Positions 1 through 6,881 of a stretch of 8,125 nucleotides of DNA are shown in pieces (positions within the stretch are counted from its first letter, which is position 1; every line of letters starts with the position of its first letter). Under the pieces are notes generated by a model. That model saw nothing but the letters and a program-made list of their open reading frames with translations. It ran no database searches and was not told where the DNA came from. Position numbers and translations under genes: made by a program. This stretch comes from Candidatus Brocadiaceae bacterium (lineage in GTDB: Bacteria > Planctomycetota > MHYJ01 > JACQXL01 > CAKKQI01), in contig CAKKQI010000102.1 in assembly GCA_919901895.1 (NCBI GenBank), forward strand, positions 1 through 8,125, given 5' to 3'.

Positions 1-328
1 CGAGATCGTGCGCCAGGGCCACCGCCTCGGTTAAATCTTCATTTAAATTCAAGGCCCGGGCAATCGTCCGGGCAATCTGCGTTACCTCAATCGTGTGGGT
101 TAACCGGGTGCGGTAATGGTCACCTTCATGGTTAACAAAAACTTGGGTTTTATATTCCAGCCGGCGGAAAGCCGTAGAATGAATAATCCGGTCGCGGTCC
201 CGTTGAAAAACCATCCGGTAAAAATGCTCCGGCTCCGGATATTGACGCCCCAGCGAATCACGACTCTTCATCGCATAAGGCGCTAATATTTTTTGTTCCT
301 GTTGTTCTAATTGTTCACGCGTTAGCAT
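1..328 (-). CDS. dgt: dGTP triphosphohydrolase (dGTPase), N-terminal part, cut by window edge
   Basis: Not tied to a longer entry elsewhere: the reading frame starts at ATG 328-326 and runs open to the window edge, giving 109 complete codons. The protein begins [12 protein letters not shown] and contains [14 protein letters not shown] (residues 51-64), then [12 protein letters not shown] (68-79) and LAHDL at 105-109. These are the N-terminal signatures of HD-domain dGTPases: H78 and the H107-D108 pair would bind the catalytic metal. Family members hydrolyse dGTP to deoxyguanosine and triphosphate in the cytoplasm and help set dNTP pools. The start overlaps the last 14 bases of the upstream aminotransferase gene, which suggests translational coupling; only a weak GAAAG-like Shine-Dalgarno is seen. 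The rest of the HD domain lies outside the window. The family call is secure, but the exact substrate range is not. Confidence 0.92.
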   Translation of the reverse strand, partial: MLTREQLEQQEQKILAPYAMKSRDSLGRQYPEPEHFYRMVFQRDRDRIIHSTAFRRLEYKTQVFVNHEGDHYRTRLTHTIEVTQIARTIARALNLNEDLTEAVALAHDL

Positions 329-1388
329 GCAGAATACTTTCTATCGTAACCAGCAGTTCCTTGAGTTCATCCGGGGTAGTATCACCCATATGGGCAATCC
401 GGAAAGTTGTATCTTTAAGTTTGCCGTATCCGGCCGAGATGATAAATCCTTTTTTAGCCAATTCGTCATTAAGTTTGGTAATATCAATATTCCGGATGTT
501 ATTAACCGTAGTCATCGTAATAGATTCGTAGCCCGGTTCCGGGAACAGGGTAAACCCGTTATCTTTTGCCCATTTCCGGCAGATTTCAGCCATTTTTAGA
601 TGCCGGGCAAAACGGTTATCCAGCCCTTCTTTAAAAAATTTATCCAGTTGGGCATCAAGCGCAAAAATATGGGATACCGAGGGAGTAGTGGGCGTCTGGT
701 TTTTTTCGTCAAATTTTTCAAACTCTACGAAGTCAAAATAATAGCCGCGGTTGGGCACCTGTCTGGCGCGGGCCAGCGCCTTAGGACTGACGGAAAATAC
801 GGCAAAACCGGGCGGCAAGGCAAAACCCTTCTGCGTGCTGGCCAGACAAACATCAATCCCCCATTGATCCACCTCAATCTTGACCCCGGCCATGGCGCTC
901 ACCGCGTCAACCAGAAAAACAATCTCTGGATATTTCTTAAGCACGACGGCGATTTCCGCCAGCGGGTTCATCACCCCGACACTGGTTTCATTATGAGTAA
1001 TCAAAACAGCATCGTATTTCCCGGTGGCTAAAACCCGGTCAACCATCTCAGGTTTAATGGCTTTACCTAATTCCACCGGAAAGGCATCGGCTTTTTTGCC
1101 GTTCGCCAGGGCAATCTGATACCAGCGTTCACCAAATTCGCCGCAGGGGAAACTGGCGATGGCTTTATTACTGCAGTTACGAACGCAGGCCTCCATCACG
1201 CCGGTTCCGGAAGAAGTTGATAAAAATATTTTATTTTGCGTATAGAGAAATTTCTGCAGTTTTTCTTTAACGCGTTTATGCAGGTCCGTATAATCCTTGG
1301 TCCGGTGACCAATCATCGGCGTCCCCATTGCCTTTAAAATATCGGGATAAACTTCAACCGGCCCGGGAATAAATAGTTTTTTATGCAT
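315..1388 (-). CDS. Class V PLP aminotransferase, probable phosphoserine aminotransferase (alanine-glyoxylate/serine-pyruvate type)
   Basis: The 357-residue protein has the fold-type I, class V aminotransferase layout. The N-terminal LFIPGPVEV (5-13) and PMIGHR (24-29) motifs are followed by the cofactor phosphate region [11 protein letters not shown] (57-67), the THNETS loop (131-136), D161 in [10 protein letters not shown], and the Schiff-base lysine K187 in [13 protein letters not shown]330 in FRIAHMG probably binds the substrate carboxylate. Length is normal for the family, with no truncation. The start at ATG 1388 is supported by AGAGGAG at 1403-1397, which overlaps the TAG stop of the upstream DUF1015 gene (13-base gap). 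The C-terminus overlaps dgt by 14 bases. By sequence it is the alanine-glyoxylate/serine-pyruvate subgroup. Because serA lies two genes upstream, the likely job is making phosphoserine from 3-phosphohydroxypyruvate and glutamate, as such enzymes do in organisms without classical SerC. Serine-glyoxylate transamination is the main alternative, so I give no symbol. Confidence 0.9.
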   Translation of the reverse strand: MHKKLFIPGPVEVYPDILKAMGTPMIGHRTKDYTDLHKRVKEKLQKFLYTQNKIFLSTSSGTGVMEACVRNCSNKAIASFPCGEFGERWYQIALANGKKADAFPVELGKAIKPEMVDRVLATGKYDAVLITHNETSVGVMNPLAEIAVVLKKYPEIVFLVDAVSAMAGVKIEVDQWGIDVCLASTQKGFALPPGFAVFSVSPKALARARQVPNRGYYFDFVEFEKFDEKNQTPTTPSVSHIFALDAQLDKFFKEGLDNRFARHLKMAEICRKWAKDNGFTLFPEPGYESITMTTVNNIRNIDITKLNDELAKKGFIISAGYGKLKDTTFRIAHMGDTTPDELKELLVTIESILHANA

Positions 1389-1401
1389 GGCAGATACTCC
1401 T

Positions 1402-2784
1402 CTAAAAATTTATTTTACTGATAACGATTCCGCTTAACAATTTCGGATAAAAATCGGTTGATTTCTGAGGCATTCTTTCTCCGCCGGCCGCCACTTTTTT
1501 GACTTCCTGAATCTTAGTCGGGTTAAGCAGAAAGGCCATCTGGAATTTTCCGGCCAGCCCCGATTTTATCGGGGCCAGTCCCGATTTTGTCGGGGCCCGC
1601 ACCGCTTCCACCGCCTCAGCCACATAACGAGTATAACGAACATTACTCTCCTGTTCCAATTTCTCTCTGGTAATACCCAGCAGGTGGTCCAGGATTAAGG
1701 AATGTAAAATGGTAACATCAAGACGTTTCCAATCAGCCGAATGTCTTTCGGTGATGATTTTATTCATCATCTTCTCATTGCGCAGGGTTAAAAGGAAATA
1801 TTTTTTAAGCCCCCGGCCCATCAGGGCAAAAGTAGGCGCTCGATCACTATATTTTCGTAAATTAGCCAGCAGGATTTCTCTGGTCTTTTCTTCACTTCGC
1901 CCGTTATGAAAATAAAAAACATCCGTTCTGAAATAGGGCGCCAGTTTTTTCAAAAACTTTCCGAATGAAAAATTCTTCAATCCAAAAATTAGACGATGAG
2001 TGGGCAGGATGGTCAGCCCCTCGTCATCCATATTGACAAAAGTCATCATCCGGTTGCGATACGATTCCGGTTCAATGCATTTTATTTTTTTCCGGCGCAT
2101 TTCATTCCGGTAATTTAAGGCGGTTTCATAACGATGGTGCCCGTCGGCGATAAAAACATCGCGCCCGGCTATTCTTTTAGCAATCCGCTGAATCGCCGCC
2201 GGTTGAGTTAAACGCCAAACTTCGTGGATTACCCCAGATTCATCCTTAGCCGCGACATCTGGTTTTTTCCTGGAAATAGTTTTATCCATCAGCCGGTTAA
2301 TAACTAATTCCGGGTCGGAATAAAGCATAAAAATCTGGCCGGTGGAACCACCCACGCTCCGCATCAGGTTCAAACGGTCCTGTTTTGGTTTAAGCAAAGT
2401 CCTCTCATGGGCGTGCACCCCTTTTTTACCGTAATCCAGCAGTTTGCCCAGGGCAATAAAACCTTTTCTGATTTTGCTAAAACCATCGACCTGATAGGTC
2501 TGGTAATAAACATAAATAGCCGGTTTTTCGTCCTGGACTAAAATTTTTTCTTTCAACCATTGCCTAAAAAATTCACCGGCGCGGGTATATTTATTATTTA
2601 ATTCATTATCATTCGCTTGTTCCATGCCTTTAGTGATCCGCACTAGATTATTCAGATGTTTAGCATAATATGTCTTCTGCATCCGGTCATCTATTTTATC
2701 ATAGGGTTGGGTTAAGACCCGGCTGAAGTCTTTAACTTTTTTTATATTATAAATAACACCCCTGAATGGAAAGATTTGTGTCAT
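1402..2784 (-). CDS. DUF1015 family protein in a serine-biosynthesis cluster
   Basis: The 460-residue, apparently soluble protein of unknown function belongs to the DUF1015 (COG4198) family. Its N-terminus carries FPFRG (5-9) and TQPYDKI (25-31). The middle has HAHERTL (124-130) and the hallmark ADGHHRYETAL (213-223). The C-terminus has FLLNPT (418-423) followed by ERMPQKSTDFYPKLLSGIV (436-454), the most characteristic family signature. ATG 2784 is preceded by a strong GAGGAGG at 2800-2794. It sits between serA and the class V aminotransferase, an arrangement I recall from other bacteria, so a role in serine metabolism is a reasonable inference. The DGHHR motif resembles motifs of ParB/SerK-like domains (some are free-serine kinases), but activity is not shown. 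Oddly, residues 398-411 (PTKSGLAPIKSGLA) look like an in-frame insertion of two palindromic 21-bp repeats; removing them leaves the expected EAVRA-GKFQMAF. Confidence 0.88.
   Translation of the reverse strand: MTQIFPFRGVIYNIKKVKDFSRVLTQPYDKIDDRMQKTYYAKHLNNLVRITKGMEQANDNELNNKYTRAGEFFRQWLKEKILVQDEKPAIYVYYQTYQVDGFSKIRKGFIALGKLLDYGKKGVHAHERTLLKPKQDRLNLMRSVGGSTGQIFMLYSDPELVINRLMDKTISRKKPDVAAKDESGVIHEVWRLTQPAAIQRIAKRIAGRDVFIADGHHRYETALNYRNEMRRKKIKCIEPESYRNRMMTFVNMDDEGLTILPTHRLIFGLKNFSFGKFLKKLAPYFRTDVFYFHNGRSEEKTREILLANLRKYSDRAPTFALMGRGLKKYFLLTLRNEKMMNKIITERHSADWKRLDVTILHSLILDHLLGITREKLEQESNVRYTRYVAEAVEAVRAPTKSGLAPIKSGLAGKFQMAFLLNPTKIQEVKKVAAGGERMPQKSTDFYPKLLSGIVISKINF
1552..1593 (-). repeat. Two tandem 21-bp palindromic units inserted in-frame in the DUF1015 gene
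   Basis: Units 1552-1572 and 1573-1593 are direct repeats that match at 19 of 21 positions. Each holds a small hairpin: CCCCGAT-TTT-ATCGGGG in the first, and the near copy CCCGATTTTGTCGGG in the second. Read on the minus strand, they encode the repeated heptapeptide PTKSGLA/PIKSGLA. Because the unit length is a multiple of three, the host frame is kept. The flanking protein sequence joins cleanly without them. Confidence 0.8.
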
Positions 2785-2801
2785 AAGTTAGCGCCTCCTC
2801 T

Positions 2802-2845
2802 AACCATGAATTAATACGAATATTAACTGATTCACACGAATGGTT
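2802..2845 (-). promoter_or_regulatory. Structured leader upstream of the DUF1015 gene
   Basis: On the minus strand an outer 6-bp inverted repeat (AACCAT at 2802-2807, ATGGTT at 2840-2845) encloses a perfect hairpin, TTAATA-TTCG-TATTAA (2826-2811), which would have a UUCG loop. It ends a few bases before the GAGGAGG Shine-Dalgarno at 2800-2794. It could affect translation, or it may simply be part of the ACACGAAT-type spacer repeat found here. I do not recognise a known riboswitch class, and function is unproven. Confidence 0.3.
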
Positions 2846-2862
2846 GAATTTTTCTTCTCTAT

Positions 2863-2964
2863 TGTAACTCAAAACTTTCCGCCATAGGCGGATCGCTTTT
2901 GGCGATAGTTTTGATTTTCTCATCCGCTCCGCCTAAGGCGGACGGACTAAAGAGTTGAGTTACA
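2863..2964. repeat. 102-bp imperfect inverted-repeat element with internal CCGCC/GGCGG hairpins
   Basis: The outer arms are TGTAACTCAAAACT (2863-2876) and AGAGTTGAGTTACA (2951-2964), which pair at 12 of 14 positions. Inside are two copies of a TCCGCC-NNN-GGCGGA palindrome (2878-2892 and 2928-2942) and a third hairpin, ATCGC-TTTTG-GCGAT (2892-2906). It occupies most of the 196-bp gap between serA and the DUF1015 gene and contains no reading frame. It lacks a U-tract straight after any stem, so it is not a canonical terminator. It looks like a dispersed, MITE-like or REP-like structured repeat. Whether it is present elsewhere in the genome cannot be seen here. Confidence 0.65.
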
Positions 2965-2980
2965 TTTAAACCGAAATCTG

Positions 2981-3907
2981 TCATTTTTGCTGGAAGTAAG
3001 CAATCAGTTTTTCGGCGACGGCATCCCCGACCCGCCCCTGGCCTTCAAAGGAGGAAGCGCCCAGGTGCGGCGTCAGTAATATTTTTTCACCCAGAGTTAA
3101 AAGCGGATTATCCGGCGCGACCGGTTCCTGTTCATACACATCCAGCCCGGCGCCGGCAATCACCCCATTCTTAATCGCTTCAGCCAGTTCTTTTTCATTC
3201 ACTATCCCGCCGCGGGCGCAATTAATAATCACCGCATTTTTCTTCATTATATTAAATGCTTTCATATTTAATATGTATTTAGTTTCAGACGTCAAAGGCA
3301 GGTGTAAACTGATAAAATCTGACTGCGCCAGCACCTCATTCAACGAAAGTATTTTAATGCCGAGTTTGGTAATTTTATCCGGAACCGGTTTAAGATACGG
3401 ATCATAGGCAACGACCGCCATCTCTAATCCGATGGCTCTTTTAGCCACTTCAAAACCAATCCGGCCGATTCCGACCAGCCCGAGCGTTTTTTTCCAGAGT
3501 TCGGTTCCCTCTAATTTTTTCTTCTCCCATTTGCCCTGCTTCATCGCGGCATCAGCCGCAGCAATTTTCCTGGATAAAGCAAACATCATCCCGATGGTTA
3601 ACTCGGCGACGGAAACCGAACTGGCTTCCGGGGTATTTTCTACTTTGATGTTGGCTTTTTTAGCCGCTTCGGCGTCAATATTATCCAGCCCGACCCCACC
3701 GCGCACAATAATTTTTAAATTACCGCCTTTTTCAATTACTTCCTTGGTTACTTTGGTGGCACTGCGGACCACTAATGCTTCATAATTACCGACGTGTTTC
3801 AGAAGTTCATCCATTGGCATTCCGGTTTTTACGTCAACGTTCAAACCAGCCCGGCGCATTTTTTGAACGGAAGATTCGTCAATCAGGTCGCAAACTAAAA
3901 CTTTCAT
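2981..3907 (-). CDS. serA: D-3-phosphoglycerate dehydrogenase, short form without ACT domain
   Basis: The 308-residue protein is a D-isomer-specific 2-hydroxyacid dehydrogenase. It oxidises 3-phosphoglycerate to 3-phosphohydroxypyruvate with NAD+, the first committed step of serine synthesis in the cytoplasm. Visible motifs are the substrate-binding VVRSATKV (46-53) and RGGVGLDNID (69-78), the Rossmann glycine motif GLVGIGRIG (143-151) with the NAD-selecting acidic D169 in AYDPY, and the catalytic set R232 (NCARGG), E261 (YEQEP) and H281 (TPHLGAS). It stops right after the catalytic and substrate domains. There is no C-terminal ACT or intervening domain, so feedback inhibition by serine through an ACT domain is not expected. 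ATG 3907 has GGAGG at 3918-3914, six bases upstream. A class V aminotransferase two genes downstream supports the serine role; the alternative is a hydroxypyruvate/glyoxylate reductase. Confidence 0.92.
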   Translation of the reverse strand: MKVLVCDLIDESSVQKMRRAGLNVDVKTGMPMDELLKHVGNYEALVVRSATKVTKEVIEKGGNLKIIVRGGVGLDNIDAEAAKKANIKVENTPEASSVSVAELTIGMMFALSRKIAAADAAMKQGKWEKKKLEGTELWKKTLGLVGIGRIGFEVAKRAIGLEMAVVAYDPYLKPVPDKITKLGIKILSLNEVLAQSDFISLHLPLTSETKYILNMKAFNIMKKNAVIINCARGGIVNEKELAEAIKNGVIAGAGLDVYEQEPVAPDNPLLTLGEKILLTPHLGASSFEGQGRVGDAVAEKLIAYFQQK

Positions 3908-3924
3908 TATTAACCTCCGTTAAT

Positions 3925-3959
3925 GATTACGCAGATTTAGATTAGATTACACAGATTAA
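3925..3959. repeat. Two degenerate GATTACACAGATT-type units upstream of serA
   Basis: GATTACGCAGATTTA (3925-3939) and GATTACACAGATTAA (3945-3959) lie 20 bases apart and match at 13 of 15 positions. They occupy the serA leader, in the 148-bp spacer after the HEAT gene. Similar spacer units (ACACGGATTAC at 8065-8075) occur upstream of the acyl-CoA dehydrogenase, so a dispersed repeat family is likely. No clear terminator for the HEAT gene is visible in this spacer. Confidence 0.5.
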
Positions 3960-4055
3960 AACATAAATCGTTTTATCTCCATCTATCCGACTCAAACGAA
4001 TTCTACACCGGAGTTCCGTAAAAATTGACTACCGGGCCTGTTTAATTTTGTCTTC

Positions 4056-5886
4056 TTAAAAGCCCAATTCCTTTAGCGCGGCCCAGGTACGCTGGGTGTC
4101 TTGATCATCAAGCAATTCTGTTTCTGAAATCATTCTTATATCGGCAATAACCGTCGCAGGCACCCGGTCTTTCGCCCCTAATTCAACTAAGGCTATTCCA
4201 GCGTAACCGCGAACTCCCACTTGTTCATCCCCCAGAAGTTTGAGCAGTTCCGGGACGGACTCCTGGACACCAAGACTACCTAAGGCGTAAGCGGCTGACC
4301 CACGAACCCACCCAACTTCATCCTTGAGGAGTTTAAGCAGTTCCGGGACGGATTCCTTTGGCCTCAAGATGACCTAAGGCATAAGCGGCCCACCCGCGAA
4401 CCGCCCCATCTTCATCATTCAGAAGCGTGATAAGTTCGGGCACGGCCTCCTGGTTACCAATCCTACTTAAGACACCAGCGGCTGCCCCGCGAATTTCTGT
4501 TTTTTCATCCTTTAGAAGTTTGATAAGTTCCGGAACGACTTCTTGGTTACCAATCTTAACTAAAGCATAAACAACGGACCAGCGAACCGATGCATCTTCA
4601 TACTTTAGAAGTTCAATCAGTTCTGAAACAACCTCTTTAGCCCCAATTTTACCTAAGGACTCAGCGGCTGACTTGCGAACCGCCCTATCTTCATCCTTCA
4701 GAAGTTTGATTAATTCCGGAACAGCCTCTTTGGCCCCAAGATTACCTAAGGTCTCAACGGCTGACTTGCGAACCCACCCAGATTCATCCTTGAGGAGTTT
4801 GATCAGTTCCGGGACAGACTCTTTGGCCCAAAGATTACCTATGGTCTCAACAGATAACCGGCGAATATCCTCGTTTTCATCCTCCAGGAGTTTGATAAGT
4901 TCCGGCACTGCCTCCTGGCCAGCAAGTTTACCTAAGGCATCAACGGCTGACCAGCGAACCTCTCCATTTTCATCCTTCAGGAGTAGGATAAGTTCCGGCA
5001 CGACCTCTTGGCCCCCAAGATTACCTAAGGCCCCAACGGCTAATCGGCGAACATCCCGATCTTTATCCTTCAAGAGTGGGATAAGTTCGGACACGATTTC
5101 TTGACCCCCAAGTTTACCTAAGGCCCCAACGGCTGACCGGCGAACATTCTGATCTTTATCCTTCAGGAGTGGGATAAGTTCGGGCACGGCCTCTTTAGCC
5201 CCCAAAATACCTAATAACTCAGCGACTGAACTGCAAACATTCGCATCTTCATCCTGCAAAAGTTTGATGAGATAAGGAATGGCTTCTGGAATAGATTTCC
5301 ACCAACCGACGCTTGAAGAAACACCATTTCGGGTTATCTCAAGGTAATTCCCATGGATTATTCCCTGAATAACCCCTCGCTCTTCTACAGTCAATTCATT
5401 AAAATCACCTGAAAGGACTTCAATAATCAATCCGGCCAGGTCAGCGTTAGCGACAACCTTTTCATACCTGAACACCCCTGATTCATCCGGTCTAGTTATT
5501 TGCCGGATGAATTCAAATTTACGTTTGATGCCAAATCTGGCGAGGTCGGAGTAGATCTGAGGAAATTCTTTGAGGAAAGTTTCTGAAAATTTTAACCACT
5601 TTCTGAGAGCCATCACCTTGAGGATCAGGTTTGCCCGAATCTTACCCTCCGGCTCGCCTTTTTGAGCCGCTTCCTGCAGGGCTGGTTCAAGATCGGCCGG
5701 TTCGCCGGCGGGCCAGTTTTCCAATTTTTGGTGGGCGGCCTCGCGGGTCAGCGGATCGTCGGCATCTAATTGTTTAATCAATTCCTTAATCCGATCGTTC
5801 ACAGAGTCATTGATGTCTTCTGACCAAAGCAGACCGGTTGAGAGTAATCCGCCTAACATTACCATTAAAACTATTTTTCGCGCCAT
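4056..5886 (-). CDS. Exported HEAT-repeat protein with twelve 31-residue units, interrupted by a +1 frameshift
   Basis: ATG 5886 opens a frame with a lysine/arginine start and a hydrophobic stretch (residues 4-20, ending near WSED), which is a signal peptide without a lipobox cysteine. Export beyond the inner membrane is therefore likely. An N-terminal helical domain of about 200 residues (IKELIKQLDADDPLTREAA at 33-51) is followed by twelve 31-residue units, each close to EAVPELIKLLKDED..VR.SA..ALG.LG.Q, from residue 201 to 572. A 37-residue cap ends in ALKELGF. The units are E-Z/PBS-lyase-type HEAT repeats, a protein-binding solenoid with no expected catalysis; the partner is unknown. One extra base at 4355-4356 shifts the frame at residue 511, so the first frame stops at 4333. 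Removing it gives 609 residues and restores KESVPELLKLL. The Shine-Dalgarno is weak (GGA). The ilvE stop lies 57 bases upstream. Confidence 0.85.
4170..5286 (-). repeat. Tandem 93-bp HEAT-encoding repeats, twelve copies
   Basis: The coding array consists of twelve consecutive units of exactly 93 bases (12 x 93 plus the one extra frameshift base gives 1117). Every unit starts with glutamate in the E-[AVIS]-[VI]-x-x-L context. Neighbouring units share long stretches at the DNA level (for example around 4200-4260 and 4290-4350), which suggests duplication and partial homogenisation. Confidence 0.85.
4355..4356 (-). other. Frameshift site in the HEAT gene (one extra base)
   Basis: On the minus strand the gene reads GCC-AAA-GGA-ATC, where the other units read GCC-AAA-GAG or GCC-AAA-GAA followed by the SVPEL codons. 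Dropping one G of the GG pair (4356-4355) rejoins the two frames without losing a codon and keeps the 31-residue period. It is either a genuine recent mutation or a sequence/assembly error. Confidence 0.75.
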
Positions 5887-5943
5887 TTTTAATTATCCAT
5901 AAAACTACTATGATGGAAACCTATTAGACAACCTGATTACTCA

Positions 5944-6837
5944 TCATTCATAAACCGGCGTTCCATCCGAATGCGTCAATTTTTGATAGGCTTCCAACAA
6001 ACGTTTAAAATGAGGACCGGGCACCCCCTGACCCACCGGACGGCCGTCCATTTCAATCACCGGTATCAATTCTGCCCCGGAACCGGTCAGGAAACACTCA
6101 TCAGACGCATAAATATCGTTAACCGTAAACGGTTCTTCCCGGACAGAAAATCCGGCCGTCTCGGCCAGCTCAATCACGGTGTTACGCGTGATACCCTCCA
6201 GGATTCCCAGATAGGCCGGCGGGGTAAATAACTTCACTTTTTTGCTCCGATTTTTTACGATAAAAATATTATCAGCCGTTGCCTCACTGACATAACCTTC
6301 GTCATTTAACATAATGCCCTCATCGGCATTGACACGGATGGTTTCTAATTTGGCAATGATATTATTAAGATAGTTAAGCGATTTAATCTGGGAATTGACG
6401 CAATCGGGCCGGTTACGCCTGGTGGAGGTAGTCACTACTTTCAATCCTTTGACATATTTTTCCTTTGGATAAAGTTGAATTGCGCCGGCCATAATGACCA
6501 CGGTGCTTTTTTTACAGTGGCGCGGGTCAAGCCCAAAATTGCCCGGCCCGCGGCTAACGACCAGCCGGACGTAGATATCCTTTAAACCGCTGCGCCGGCA
6601 GGTTTCCACCACTAATTTTTTCATTTCTTCCATCTGATGCGGTATTTTTAACATCAAAGATAACGCCGAATCATATAACCGTTTTATGTGTTCGTCTAAT
6701 TTAAAAACCCGTCCGTTATAAACCCTGATTCCTTCAAAAATACCGTCGCCGTATAAAAAACCGTGGTCATAAGGCGAAAGGTGCGCATCTTCCGGCTGGT
6801 CATAAAATTTCCCGTTAAGATAAATGCAAACGGTCAT
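5944..6837 (-). CDS. ilvE: Branched-chain amino acid aminotransferase (class IV)
   Basis: The 297-residue PLP enzyme of fold type IV reversibly transfers the amino group between glutamate and the 2-oxo acids of leucine, isoleucine and valine in the cytoplasm. Motifs in order: YLNGKFYD (6-13), LYGDGIFEGIRVYNG (28-42, with R38 of the BCAT-type GIR.Y), the PLP lysine K152 in QIKSLNYLNNI, the cofactor-binding E185 in VSEATADNIF, GILEGITRNTV (211-221) for phosphate contact, and FLTGSGAEL (249-257). Length is typical. ATG 6837 follows AGGGAG at 6849-6844. It lies 44 bases after the acyl-CoA dehydrogenase stop, but an intrinsic terminator fills that gap, so it probably relies on its own promoter or on read-through. 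Alternatives in class IV (D-amino-acid aminotransferase, aminodeoxychorismate lyase) fit the motifs less well. Confidence 0.9.
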   Translation of the reverse strand: MTVCIYLNGKFYDQPEDAHLSPYDHGFLYGDGIFEGIRVYNGRVFKLDEHIKRLYDSALSLMLKIPHQMEEMKKLVVETCRRSGLKDIYVRLVVSRGPGNFGLDPRHCKKSTVVIMAGAIQLYPKEKYVKGLKVVTTSTRRNRPDCVNSQIKSLNYLNNIIAKLETIRVNADEGIMLNDEGYVSEATADNIFIVKNRSKKVKLFTPPAYLGILEGITRNTVIELAETAGFSVREEPFTVNDIYASDECFLTGSGAELIPVIEMDGRPVGQGVPGPHFKRLLEAYQKLTHSDGTPVYE

Positions 6838-6852
6838 AATTTGCTCCCTAAT

Positions 6853-6875
6853 AAAAAAGGCGGGATAAACCCGCC
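6853..6875 (-). terminator. Intrinsic terminator after the acyl-CoA dehydrogenase gene
   Basis: On the minus strand the sequence GGCGGG-TTTAT-CCCGCC forms a perfect 6-bp GC stem with a 5-base loop, followed at once by six T. It starts seven bases after the TAG at 6884-6882 and ends just before the ilvE Shine-Dalgarno. The shape is that of a strong rho-independent terminator. Confidence 0.9.
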
Positions 6876-6881
6876 ATCCGA

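Noticed and set aside
600..1031. Plus-strand open frame of 143 codons opposite the class V aminotransferase
   Set aside because: The minus-strand gene carries all conserved motifs across the same interval; the plus frame resembles nothing and is a shadow.
2878..2942. Terminator after serA
   Set aside because: The stems are good, but no T-run follows any of them directly on the minus strand, so I kept it as a structured repeat.
3960..4020. serA promoter around TTGAGT / TAGAAT on the minus strand
   Set aside because: No pair of hexamers combines good matches with 16-18 base spacing, so I did not call it.
4056..4367. Separate 103-residue HEAT protein starting at TTG 4367
   Set aside because: It continues the 31-residue register of the upstream frame after one base is removed, and no ribosome site precedes the TTG, so it is the displaced end of the larger gene.
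4333..4370. Programmed ribosomal frameshifting in the HEAT gene
   Set aside because: There is no slippery heptamer, no downstream pseudoknot that I can see, and no HEAT family precedent known to me. A one-base indel explains it more simply.
4673..5104. Plus-strand open frame of 143 codons, serine/arginine-rich
   Set aside because: It is the antisense shadow of the HEAT tandem repeats. Its periodic composition follows the 93-bp units, and it has no family resemblance or ribosome site.
4170..5286. CRISPR or DNA-level satellite array
   Set aside because: The 93-bp periodicity is fully explained by codons of 31-residue HEAT units; there are no repeat/spacer units.
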